Shown here piece by piece: positions 49,901 to 60,259 of a DNA stretch of 64,000 nucleotides. Origin of the DNA: Carex sylvatica (Eukaryota; Streptophyta; Magnoliopsida; Poales; Cyperaceae); contig CAXKVR010000473.1 of assembly GCA_964058845.1 (NCBI GenBank), forward strand, positions 26,209-90,208, in the 5' to 3' direction. The notes beneath the pieces are model-generated. The model did no database searches, was not told where the DNA came from, and saw only the letters and a program-made list of their open reading frames with translations. The translations under genes were made by a program, and so were the position numbers. Position 1 is the first letter of the stretch, and each line of letters starts with the position of its first letter.

Positions 49901-50194
49901 AACTTCGAATCCACTATCACCGGACCTCACAGTCCTGTTGATCAGGCCTCTCAATGCCACATCATCTCCCAGTGCAATTCTGAGATACCTTCCTCCTTGG
50001 AGCACTCGGGCCATTATTTGTAATTCATAGCGGTTCCTATTGTAGCCGCTCAAATCGTAAATAAGCGTTTGCAACTCCTCAAATGAGAAATTTTCATCAA
50101 CCCAACGCGTATTTACTGGAGGTTTGGAGTAACGTACACCATACTGGTCAGTTGTGAACTTTCCTCCAAAATGTACGAAAATTCCAACAGACAT
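46905..50194 (-). CDS. MuDR-type (MULE) transposase
   Basis: This is a DDE transposase acting on the element's TIRs. The exons on the minus strand are 48323-50194, 47426-48239 and 46905-47350. Phases agree; 1043 aa. The ATG at 50194 opens MSVGIFVHFGGKF, the N-terminal domain of plant MULE proteins. Next come an acidic, proline-rich linker and a MuDR-type zinc DNA-binding region (RLEIRCNTQNCHFILKA). The MULE catalytic core has IDAAFLSGRYEGRLLMACGY, LAFGIVQKENEENWGFFLQW and CVISDQHKAIKAAL, and a SWIM zinc finger reads VECTCRGIQLTGIPCAHVLA. The C-terminal exon encodes repeated RRSTS motifs. All frames are open. Catalytic D is in IDAAF and in VISDQH; E follows in ENEENW or downstream. Confidence 0.92.
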
Positions 50195-50279
50195 GGCCAA
50201 TAAACTACATTAATGAATGGTAAATATTTTGTCAGTTTACCAGTTCCAATTGTATACAGCTGCCATCAGTATTAAACAG

Positions 50280-50535
50280 TCCTAAATTAATGGTATGTGA
50301 ACAGTTAATATGTACTTATCAATTTGGGTCAACAGTACATACATAAATGAATAGTATGCGAACAACAAATACGTAAGTGAATAGTTTGTCAACATTAAAT
50401 ACGTAAGTGAACAGTAAATACGTACATGAACAGTACGTGAACAGTACATACGTAAGTGAACAGTACGTGAACAGTAAATACGTACATTAACAGTACGTGA
50501 ACAGTAAATAAAATATTTAAAAAATAAACAGTACG
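50280..50535. repeat. Short GTGAACAGTAAATACGTA repeats upstream of transposase
   Basis: GAACAGTA(A/C)(A/G)TACGT-like units recur about ten times between the right TIR and the transposase start. They continue into a CT/TC microsatellite (50545-50625). The position is that of the transposase promoter/leader. A transposase-binding or regulatory role is possible but unproven. Confidence 0.6.
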
Positions 50536-50693
50536 TACCTGTAGCAGCTCCTTCTCCTTCTCTCTTTCTCTCTCTTTCTCTTTCTCTCTCCCTCTCTTTC
50601 TCTCTCTTTCTCTTTCCCCTTCTCTCTTTCCTCTGGCTGAAGGCACATTCTCCTTATAAGGAAAAACCAGGGAAAAAAAAAAAAAAAAAAAAA

Positions 50694-50839
50694 CCCGGAC
50701 CGCCCCATTTTTAGGCGGTTAGGAATTTTATTTCCGGACCGCCCCATTTTTAGGCGGTCAGGGCATTTTTAAAAATTTGGCTGGAACCCTGTTATTTTTA
50801 ACAATTTGTTTTTTTTTTGGGTATTTTTAAAAATGTCGG
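50694..50839 (-). repeat. Right TIR of the MULE
   Basis: This is the reverse complement of the left TIR, with two CGCCCCATTTTTAGGCGGT units. Its inner edge is a poly-A run (50673-50693) instead of the third unit found at the left. Confidence 0.92.
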
Positions 50840-50869
50840 GGTATCTCTTCTTTGAGGAGGACTTCAATA

Positions 50870-51275
50870 TCTCATGTCTTTCATACTCATATTTTATATT
50901 TTATATTTTTGTTTTCAAAGTCTAAATTGTCAATCCAAACCATTCAACGTGATATCTGTACTAAATATGCTTGGATGAAATTTTATAATTTTTGAATTTT
51001 TTTTTACTATTTTTTAAAATAGTAAAAATCATGCCGTAGAAATCTGATAGTAGAAGAATTCATCTGAGAATTGGTAAAAGAAACAATAATCTTCTGCCTA
51101 CGGGCTTCGATGAATTAAAAAAATAAAAAAAAAATAATTTTCAGATAGGAAAGAAATAAAAAAAAGCAGCTATTTTAAAATACATAACACTAATGCGGGT
51201 GAAAACGGAATGGATAAATATTCGATTTGTATTAGAAAAATTAGATATGAATATCTGAATATTTGTGTGGATATA
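50870..51275. other. Non-coding DNA with foldback-family fragment
   Basis: At 50925-51005, CAAAGTCTAAATTGTCAATCC, then AACCATTCAACGTGATATCTG and TTTTGAATTTTTTTTTACTAT, is a one-arm remnant of the core shared by the foldback elements. From about 51193 a second repeat begins that continues after the LTR element (see 54302). Confidence 0.45.
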
Positions 51276-52978
51276 TGATAAGCATAAATTATATACACAT
51301 TTGATCTAGATTTTATCATGAAATAACACCAATTATCTTGTATTTATAATATAAAGTAATTAAAATACACATAGAATCAAGTTATTGCGGTTATTTGGCT
51401 TTCAATGCAGGAAATGATGCAAAATAGCAAAAATACCGTCCTGTGCGGATCAGACACCCGCACTGCGGATCAACCCAACCGCACTCACTGCGCAGAGGAA
51501 AAGTCCGAGCCTAGTGCGGACGCACTGAGTACCGTGCGGATGAGTCCAGCCGCACTCAATACTTGGTCGATTTACAGAATCCATCCGCAGTGCGGATCCT
51601 CCATCCGCAGTGGAACCCGCACCAGAGAAATTCGCAGAAGTTAAAAAAGAAAACTTGTCCCAGTGCGGGTGAAGCCACCCGCAGTGCGGGTCATCCATCC
51701 GCACTGGACCCGCAGAAAGCCAATAACTGCCCGGTTTGACAGTTTTTCTATTTTTGGCGCTTTATGGACGCATTTTTACTGCCAGAAATACACATGCTTG
51801 CCGGGGAAGCAATGTAAACAGAACAACCACTACTCCACTAACCCCACCTTCTAGCCTCTAAATCGGGCATAATCCTTGGCTATAAAAGAGATAGTTCTTC
51901 CCCATAAAAATCATCAATCACACCAGACATCAACCAACACACCATCATTCTCTCTCTTTACACACACTTAGCGATAAATTCTGGAGTAAGGAAAGCTTTC
52001 AAGCGAGGAGAAGAAGGATTTCCGGAGAAAGATTCGGCAAGATAGAGGGCTTTGATTTGTCAAAGGGTGTAATCATTTCTTTTATTTCATTTCTTCATAC
52101 TTTGCCAATTTTTGTAATGGATCTCTCCAAGAGTGAGTAGTTCTCTCTCTAGGGGTTTAGGTCATCATGCATGAACTTGTTTAATTCTATTCTATTTGGT
52201 TATTTGCTTTTATTATGATTGTTTTATGGGATTTGATGGTTAATTTCTGTGATTTAATAATTTGTGTTAATTACATAGTTAGTACTTGAATTGTAGTTAT
52301 CCCGCTTAGGATTCGAAAGAACCAAAGTAGATTAGGATCATATAGGATAGTACCAATTATGAACACAAATACCTTAGGTTTTGATTAAGATTCTAACCAA
52401 TTTAATCTAAGCCGGAACTACAGAAATTAAGGTTAGAGACTTGGTGAAGGACCTAACCGTGAAGTCAAATCCTAATTAGGACACCTAGATTGATTAAGTA
52501 TTGATATGTATTTTGTGTGAACGTGATTGTTAAATATCCCTTTAGGATGGTGACAGCCCTAAAACTCGAGGAAAATTAACCCAACCCACCAAAATACTTA
52601 TATCAATAATTAATTGAAATAGGCTAACATATTAGGTTAGAAACCTCGTCAAATCATACATGAATTCAAGCAAATACCGAATAAGATAGAATTAGCAAGG
52701 GATTGTAGACCAAAGACCCCTAGATCTTCTCAACTTGAAAGCAAACCAATATTTCTTTCTTTCATTTCATTTACATCGATTGTTTACTATTCCTTATTTT
52801 CGGGTATTGAACCCAACCTTTAGGATTACTTAAACAAACCCCCCTTATTCTACTTTATTGCACTTTACTTTATTATTATTTTCTGAAATTTATTATTTAG
52901 AGTTTAAAACTAAGTATTTCCCATACTCTCTGTGGATCGATACCTGAAATACTACTTTGATATAATTGTGCACTTGCA
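51276..52978 (+). repeat. 5' LTR of the Tat-like element
   Basis: It begins TGATAAGC and ends near GTGCACTTGCA, after CTCTGTGGATCGATACCTG, a phrase typical of Tat/Athila LTR ends. It contains repeated (C)CGCAGTGCGGAT/ATCCGCACTG motifs at 51440-51715. A candidate TATA box (GGCTATAAAAGAG, about 51880) precedes a CT-rich leader start. The exact 3' border is inferred. Confidence 0.6.
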
Positions 52979-54301
52979 ATTTGACTCAAAAGTATTAAAG
53001 GTTAAAAGGTACAGCTTGCTGTACTGAAACTTTTTAGATAAATTTGTATCTGCATGCATATTTATTTATGTTTAATTTTTAAATTATTAGGATTCATAAC
53101 TATGTTTTTACTTGACCTTGAGTAGGATTTGTGATTTTAAACTTAATTGCTTGAGATTACGAGTTTGTCAAGATGTTTTACGTAGTCATGAAAAATAGAG
53201 TCTTGCATGATTGGACTTAATTGTCTAATTATGCATAAAGTATAAATCATGTTTAAGTTCTGTGATTGGCAAAAACAACAACAATTTTTGATAAATTTGC
53301 GTGATTGACGAAAATTAGAAATTTTGATGCGAATTTTAACGAGTTTTTAGTAATACCCTTGGAATAATTAGAAATAACCACGTAATTTGGCGAAAAACTT
53401 TGTGGAAATAAAGATTTACGAAAATGAAAACTTAAGGATTTAAATTTGTTTCTGAAAACACGGCTTAAATGTGGAAAACGAATTTAGAAAGATCGGGATA
53501 TCCATAGGTATGAATTAATGCCTAAGGATGTGTGTATTCATGATATTTTTGCAAAAATGTTGAAAAATAGTAAAAGATAATTTTTTTTAGATTTCGCTTG
53601 CTTATGTTACGGCGACATGACGTACTTGTAGCAATGAGTTATCGACACTTTGCTCCGCTAGTTTGCCCAATAAAGTGACCGGGTTTGCACTAACCATGTA
53701 GGTTCGTGTCATGGAAGGGTTGAACCAAGAGCAATGCAAAATGCACTTTTGAATTAAAACGGTTGAGTATGGTTAACTACTTATAACTAACCGGTTTTGT
53801 TCTAAGGATAAAGAATTATAAGTGTCATAAAATAAAAAGCAACAAAAGAAGAAAAGAATTTTGAAAATATCAACACACGAAGTCCGCGAATTTCTAACCT
53901 AAGCTTGTTCCAAGCTTGGAGGATTTTGAAAGAATTTCTGCAAAATAAGTATGAAGTTTTTGCAATAATTTTAGATTTCCGAAGTTTACAAGTTTTAAGT
54001 CTTTAAGGAAATAAAAGTTAGAGTAAGCAAATTGTGGGGTGAATTATGATTAACCAAGTGTTGAACTTTAGATTTGTAAAAATTTGCGTTGAAGTTTCTA
54101 AATTTTTGGCAAGATCATACAAATTTTTCGTAAATTTTTTGGAATAAATGTATACTTGATATTGGGGTTAAATTAAGGATTGAATTGTAGTCCGAGTTTA
54201 GATGTTGCTTGAGGACAAGCAAGGTCAAGCTTGGGGGATTTTGATAAGCATAAATTATATACACATTTGATCTAAATTTTATCATGAAATAACACCAATT
54301 A
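51276..54301 (+). mobile_element. Deleted Tat-like Ty3/gypsy LTR retrotransposon
   Basis: The first 60 bp, starting TGATAAGCATAAATTATATA, recur at 54242-54301 with one substitution. The second copy follows a polypurine tract (GCTTGGGGGATTT, about 54230-54242) and the phrase TTGAGGACAAGCAAGGTCAA. That arrangement is typical of the 3' internal end of Tat/Athila-group elements. The left LTR is about 1.7 kb; the right is cut after 60 bp. The 1.26-kb interior has no gag or pol. It is a non-autonomous, internally deleted copy. Confidence 0.75.
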
Positions 54302-54985
54302 ATATAGATACAACATCCACACATATATAGTTTTATATTTCACTTATCTATATCCGGATAATAAATATATACCATATAGATTAATATATATTATGAAATT
54401 TTTATGTTATTTATCATTATAATTAGAAAAATATTATAAAATTTGATATCCTCTAATAATATTTATATATTATTTAATAAATATTTGATACGATCTGTAT
54501 TTGAAAAACAATGAAAAATAAAAATAGATATGGATATGATTTCCATATCCGATCCGTTTGCAACCTTAACTAGCAGCGTTGATTTATGTTATAGGCTTGT
54601 CAGTTTAAAGTTAATAATTATTTTTGAAGCTTATTTGTATAAATGTATTCTTTTTAGAGTTTAAAGCGGCTTCAATAAAATAAAATGAGTTGCTATGCAT
54701 AACACAAATTAGTTTGTACTTTAAATTAATATTTTTGTCTTCATAATTCAAAATTTTGATATGAATCATTGAACACAATTTGTATATAATTATTTACTTA
54801 CAGACAATTTTATATTTTTTAATAGGTAGAACATCACTACTTTAAATGATCTCGAATCTTTAAATTAAGTGAAATTCTACTTATTTAAAATAATAATAAA
54901 ATAAATTATAAAAATATAAAATTTGATCACAATTATATTTTCATAGGTGATAACGTTTATCTGTTCTATACATGATAACATGATA
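54302..54985. other. Remnants of two older repeats
   Basis: CCATATCCGATCCGTTTGCAACC (54543-54565) resembles the reverse complement of GCGGGTGAAAACGGAATGGATA at 51196-51217. The LTR element may therefore have landed inside an older MITE-like repeat. At 54690-54960, TGCTATGCATAACACAAATT, GAACACAATTTG and a partial complementary arm form a decayed member of the GCTATGCATAG foldback family. Confidence 0.4.
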
Positions 54986-55002
54986 CATAGCCATCAATAC
55001 AC

Positions 55003-55153
55003 CCAGGTACCTGGCTGAAACAGACGGTCCAGATATTTAAGTTGGCACGAATCTCAAAGCACAAGTGATACTGTCCCTGCGCCATCTCGAATAGTCACTG
55101 ACTGAGAATAAATCTGGACCGTCCGTTTCAGTCAGTTCAGTCAGGTACCTGGA
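55003..55153. repeat. Foldback MITE, about 150 bp
   Basis: AGGTACCTGGCTGAAACAGACGG, then TCCAGAT, is mirrored by ATCTGGACCGTCCGTTTCAG, then TCAGGTACCT. The loop carries GGCACGAATCTCAAAGCA, which also appears as GCATGAATCTCAAAGCA near 31880 and GCACGAATCTCAAAGCA near 15900, so these are related copies. It lies 240 bp upstream of the SSUH2-like start codon, in its promoter region. Confidence 0.7.
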
Positions 55154-55390
55154 AGGAACCTTAACACCAAAGTAATCAAAGCAATCTGCACCTACGGGTT
55201 TCACTTCACATCAAGAAAAAAAAAAAAATCGAAGCAATCTGCGTCCAAATCTGAATAATCAATCTGAATCAAAGCAATCTGTTGACTCGGGAGATGTCGC
55301 TGAGTCAGCGAAGCATTATTTTCTGATCTACGATCTACCCCTCGCACGCTCCCTTTCTATTTTCCACTTTCAACCTCTTTTTGGTGTCTA

Positions 55391-57897
55391 ATGGAGCAGC
55401 AACAGCATCAGCCTCTACTCTCAGGTACACACATAATCTTGTCTCTCTTTCCTGATCTCTCATTAAGTTTATCTCTTCAGGATAAGCAGCCGAGAGCAAT
55501 TTTGTTTAATTTGGTTTTTGTGAGTATAGGAAATGACAATGGGGCGGAGTCGTGGAGGTCGTACCAGTATCTGGAGAGGAGCACATCGCTGCACATACCG
55601 ACTGGACAGGAATTGGTGAGCGGGGAGGAGGTGCGATTGGCATCCAATTTCTCTGGCAGTGACAGGTTCAGTGCCTACCCTCCTTCCATTCATGGCGCTC
55701 TCATCAGTTCCCCTGAACCACACCCCCTTCCCTTTCCCCATCCTCCTTCCCATGGTAAATTGTGGTTACAGATTCCAATTTTACATCAATTTTCTGATAC
55801 ATAAGCCATCCCTGTTTTATTTCTTTATTCCAAAATTCGTCATGATTGGTTCCAACTCAAGGTCTAATTAAGGGTTTAAATAGGTACCTACTAGTTATAT
55901 AAACTGAATCATATTTATGAAATATCTGATGGAATCATGGAATTGACTTGTCAGTTTCTTCTCAAGGAGGGTATTCTTATCAGGGAGGCTACAATGATTG
56001 CCAATCCGGCTACCCTTCAAGGCCAATTGGCAGGTTTGTCATCCCAACCATTAATTTCACTATTTTTATTACTACGGATGGTTTTGAATGAAACCAATAT
56101 AATGTTCACATTTTTTTTCCTTTCTTGAGATTTTGGAGCATATATTTAATCTGAACATATACCAAGAAATTCTCCTTTGTTTTTTAACAAGCGACTAAAC
56201 TCTGGTAGTAGATGACTAATTGAGTTAAAGAACTTTTCCTTGTTTATTTGAGTGAGTAATTTAGATGTAAATTAATTTGCAGTGGTGTCTTAGATGAAGT
56301 GGAAATACGGCAATTGCTGATTAGCCATGTAGGGCATCGTTGTTGCTGGGGAAGTGGACCTGCACGCAGATGGAAAATCACTTCTATTGAGGACTGTGAT
56401 GTGTACGTGGGGACGTTAGAAACCTTCATTGAGGAGAGAGAAACTCTAGAAGAAAAGGAGCCATACTTGGGTGGAAAGGTAGATGGGGCAGACAAAGGAC
56501 CGCTGCTCGGGATATGGGAACTGGATTTAAGGGCTCATTTCCCGCAACTATTCGTTTCTGACAAGGAGGTCAAGTTTAAAATCCCTCACTCGGAAGCTGT
56601 TCACAAATGCCCTGGTAAGTTTACTTTTGCTTCACTTTTGTTATGTATGTCTGAATTTCCAAGTATATGTAGTTTTTGGGAGGTCGCAGGTTCGAAACCG
56701 TGATGGGGGAATCCCTTGTGGATATATTAAATAGTTGGGTGGCTTGACTTCCAGCCTTTACTCAAAAAAAAAGTATATGTAGTTTTGAATTGAAATTAGC
56801 AACAATACAAACTGTAGAGGATGTTTGAGATTTGAGTTGCTAAAATTTTATTGTTTTTCCTTGGTTGTGCTAGGGATACTTGTTTTCTCTTAATGAGAAA
56901 GTTTTAATGTAAAAGTAACGTTGATTTTTTGAAAAGGATTTTAAACCAAATTAATAATAAGTTTACTCTTTTGTTTTGTTCTTATTACATGTATGCTGCT
57001 GCTGATGTGGTATGAATAATATTTTTTAATTAAGTTGAAAATTACAGATTGCAATAGTCGAGGAGAGACTGCTTGTGCATCTTGCAATGGCAAGGAAAAT
57101 CAGATGACACAGTGCTCTGCATGTTATGGAAGAGGTTTAATTGCTCACCGAGACGGATCTGATACCATGTATGATTGACAAACCCTACTTATTATTCAAA
57201 CAAAAATTAAATGCATCTACCGGCTCAGCAAGTTACTAAGATATGTAAATACTAAATACTAAATACACATGCTTATTTTCTGTTTTCTTTTCTTGGCAGA
57301 TGTAAAAATTGTAGCGGCAAGGGGATCCTGCCCTGTGCAGTTTGCATATCAAAAGGAAGTGTGAAGTGCAATACATGTGAGGGCCATGGTTCGCTTCTCG
57401 CGCGTAGCATTGCTGTTGTCAAATGGTTACCGTTTTATCTTTTCGTTTCCAAATAAATTTTATAATGTTCTGATGCCTTGATACTAATGAAGTTGTACAT
57501 ATGTTGCTTATATAGGAAGACGGTATCTACAAAAAAGGTTAGTGCATCAAGCGGAGCTGCGTCAGTTCCAGATGAAGTATTTCACAAGGCAAGAGGCGTG
57601 CAGCTGTGCAACATGCAAGCGCACCAGTGCAACCCAGCCTTCTTTGCGGATTCGTACCATTTAAACAACTTCTCGTCCCAAGTCATCGCCAACCGTGCAC
57701 CTGTGCCTCTCTCTGCTCGGGTCATCACTGAACGCCATATCATTTCCATCCTGCCTGTTACACGTGTCACCATGGCCCGCCGCAAGAGCTCCTTCAGCTT
57801 TTATATTGTTGGTGACAGCAGAGAGATCTTTATTAGGGATTATCCATCTAGGTTTTGTTGGGGCCTCTGCTGTTGCTTTGAGTGGCTCAACGTGTAA
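55391..57897 (+). CDS. SSUH2-like cysteine-rich zinc-finger protein
   Basis: The product resembles the SSUH2-homolog family, a poorly characterised group with DnaJ-type CxxCxGxG zinc motifs. My model has seven exons: 55391-55424, 55530-55754, 55967-56033, 56283-56614, 57048-57168, 57300-57425 and 57516-57897. All phases agree; 428 aa. The N-terminus (about 1-105) is P/S/G/Y-rich and probably disordered. Residues about 110-215 carry EVEIRQLLISHVGHRCCWGS and SIEDCDVYVGTLETFIEERE. A cluster of CxxC pairs runs from about 218 to 300: CPDCNSRGETACASCNGK, CSACYGRG, CKNCSGKGILPCAVC and CNTCEGHG. The C-terminal domain ends in FYIVGDSREIFIRDYPSRFC. There is no J domain, so it is not a full DnaJ chaperone. 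Intron 4 contains a truncated SINE. Confidence 0.85.
56677..56770 (+). mobile_element. Truncated SINE in intron 4 of the SSUH2-like gene
   Basis: It is flanked by perfect 16-bp duplications AAGTATATGTAGTTTT (56661-56676 and 56771-56786) and ends in an A-rich tail. Near its start it has GGTTCGAAACC (56690-56700), a polymerase III B box. No A box is present upstream inside the duplications, so the copy is 5'-truncated and not independently transcribable. Confidence 0.85.
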
Positions 57898-58438
57898 TTA
57901 TGTTATTTTAAGGTTGGTGGCTTAACGCCAACAACAAATGTATTGATAAAAAAAAGTTTATTTACAGGGTCTTAATTATGTTCTTTTTTTCCTTATTGCT
58001 GGAGATTGAAGGTACAAGAGAGTGCATATATACTTGTCCTGTGATGGTTATTTCTGATGTTTGCCAGATCTTCATGAATTTTTGTGAAATAAAGGGAGAT
58101 GCATGTCTTATTGATGAATTGTGTTAATCATTTTTGTAAATAACACTGTTATCATTTGATCAATTGTTGTTTGCCTTTAAGTTTCTAACATCTTTCTTCC
58201 CTCTTGTTTAGTTTTGTTTGGTAACTTCCATTTTTTTGCTTGGTTTTTTATTCTCTCCCTTCCCTCGTTCCCACCTGTATTTCTATCCTTGCTAATTTTT
58301 CCTTGTGATTATACTCATTTTACTGGATTCATGAAAGAATTGGAATCTGTTTACAGTGAATAGATTTGACAATCCTCACAAATATCATTTGAAAATATGA
58401 AATCCAACATTTGGAATATGATATATAGAAGAGAAGGG
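57898..58438 (+). other. 3' flank of the SSUH2-like gene
   Basis: Presumed 3' untranslated region and downstream DNA. AATAAA (58089) is a possible polyadenylation signal. No other gene is seen. Confidence 0.4.
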
Positions 58439-58786
58439 TTTTGTGCTCCAACCATATCCCACGTCTCTATCTCTGTTTACAAAGTTCAAACAGTTGATCC
58501 GAAATGTTCATCTTGTTCTACATATTAAATTGTGCTTAGAGACCAAATTTTATATTTTTTGAAATTTGTTTACTATTTTTTTAGATAGGTACAAAATCAC
58601 TATTTTTGAATGGCCCAGATGTAGTGATTTTGTACCTATCTAAAAAAATAGTATAAAATTTTAAAAAAAAAAAAAATTTTGGTATGTAAATAAATTTTAA
58701 TATGTAGAACAAGATGAACGGTTCGAATCGTCTGTTTGAACTTTATAAACGGAGATAGAGACATGGGTATGGTTGAAGCACAAAAT
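58439..58786. repeat. Palindromic foldback element, about 350 bp
   Basis: TTTTGTGCTCCAACCATATC, then TCTATCTCTGTTTACAAAG, is mirrored by CTTTATAAACGGAGATAGAG and GGTATGGTTGAAGCACAAAA. The centre ATTTTTTTAGATAGGTACAA and its complement are nearly perfect. It carries the shared GTTCAAACAGTTGATCC / ATATTAAATTGTGCTTAGAGACC core. Confidence 0.75.
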
Positions 58787-58811
58787 CAATGCTGCATTTT
58801 AACCCTACTCT

Positions 58812-59010
58812 ATATATAATATGGAAACAAATCTGTTGCGATCCAAATTGGTTGAACAGTATCCTGAAATCTCTGTTTTTTCAAATCCAATTGTCGATTT
58901 ATTTTGAGATGCGTGCACAGAAAAAGTTGAACGGTTAGATTTGGAAAAACATGGATTTCAGAGTACTGTTCATCAAATTCGGATCGCATCAGATTTCATT
59001 CCATATAATA
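58812..59010. repeat. Foldback MITE, about 200 bp
   Basis: TATATAATATGGAAACAAAT, then CTGTTGCGATCC, is mirrored by GGATCGCATCAGATTTCATT, then CCATATAATA. GGTTGAACAGTATCCTGAAATC pairs with GATTTCAGAGTACTGTTCATC. It immediately follows the previous foldback. Confidence 0.7.
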
Positions 59011-60022
59011 TCATCATAAGAAAATGATGATATTAGATTCAAATTTTATTTTTCTATCAAACTATATGGAATTTGTAATGGTTCTTAATTAAAAGTTTTT
59101 AATGAAGTATCAAATACCGTTCTCAAACTACATCAAATTTTCCTCTTCTGAAGGAAGGAAACAATTCGGTCAGATCCGAGCTGCTAGAATTCCACCTCCG
59201 CTTCCTTATCTTTCCTTTAATGAATAATATTTTACATCCTTTGAAGCACAGCCTAAAGATTATAAAAAATGAACCGCTATAGACCAAAGATTTTTCCGAA
59301 CCGTGAGGCCCAGTTGTTGCGGAGTCAGATATATTGGTCCATAAACTAAAGTATGGGACCCCAAGTATGGGGCTCTCCAGATTCTGGGCCCGAAATTCTT
59401 TTTTTCATTAAAATTATTAATATATATTTCGTTCGTAAAATAAATGTTTCATCCAAGAAGAGAGAAAGCCAGTTATTTCTTCATGAAAAAATTTAAGTCA
59501 AATTTAGTAATATTTTTTTCCAACTGTTTGTATTGAGAGAATGATGAAATAAGATTTTTACTCGTTATCCCATGAGAAAAAGAATAACTTAATTGCAATT
59601 AAAAATCTTTTTATCTAAAAAGAAGAAGTAAAACCAAAATAATCCTATGGCCTCTGTCTGAAGAATTATAACCTTTCTAGATATAATTCATCTTATCTGT
59701 ACATGCGTGAATTTCGTCAAGACAGTTGTTTTCCAAATTTAGAAAATTATAATTTACACAAACCAATTTCCACACAATTCTTTTTAGTTTTTACCCTGAA
59801 AAGAAAAGATCGTTTCGATACGCACTTACCTTGTTTTGTTTTATATCGGTACTGTAGAACATGTCTAACAAGAAGTTTGTCCAAACGTTTACAGCTGTAA
59901 CAAAATTTGAAATTTGAATTTTAAAGCGACAGATAGGTCAGCAGATGAGCAAATCCCAGTTCATTTATTTTTTTCTACCGTTGATCTCTCCAACAGCTCG
60001 AGCCCTGATCCAGAATATCTCT
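59011..60022. other. Intergenic DNA upstream of beta-tubulin
   Basis: Apart from the preceding foldback, no gene or element is recognised here. Confidence 0.45.
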
Positions 60023-60137
60023 TAAGGTACCTCAAATATTGAGTTTGGATCCACGCCGTGCGATCTATCAGGCCGAATTGTCCGGATTCTGATCGCACGG
60101 TCCGAATCTAAACTCAAATTTTGAGTTACTTTATGGA
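60023..60137. repeat. Foldback MITE in the beta-tubulin promoter
   Basis: TTGAGTTTGGATCCACGCCG, then TGCGATC, pairs with GATCGCACGGTCCGAATCTA, then AACTCAAATTTTGAG. The hairpin lies about 290-410 bp upstream of the tubulin start codon. Confidence 0.65.
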
Positions 60138-60259
60138 TCTGGACCATACCAGCTGTAATCCACCGCAAATTTCAAACCTCATTTTCGAATAACCCTAACA
60201 CCTCCCATTATTTAATTTGGTAAAACTGGAAAAGTAAAGAAACCCCTCTCGAAAACACC

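Larger units (their letters stand above)
40704..50839. mobile_element. Complete MULE encoding MuDR transposase and PMD protein
   Basis: The element is 10,136 bp. Both ends begin CCGACATTTTTAAAAATA when read inward. A perfect 9-bp TSD, GGTATCTCT, flanks it at 40695-40703 and 50840-50848. The TIRs are about 146 bp; I count about four substitutions and one A-run indel between them. Two intact, convergent, intron-containing genes lie inside: a PMD protein (+, 42644-45637) and a MuDR-type transposase (-, 46905-50194). Three repeat arrays occupy the non-coding parts. Intact frames, a perfect TSD and similar TIRs point to a fairly recent insertion that may be autonomous. Confidence 0.93.

Noticed and set aside
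56690..56700. tRNA gene suggested by the GGTTCGAAACC B box
   Set aside because: No A box or cloverleaf can be formed. The 16-bp duplications and A-tail identify a SINE fragment.
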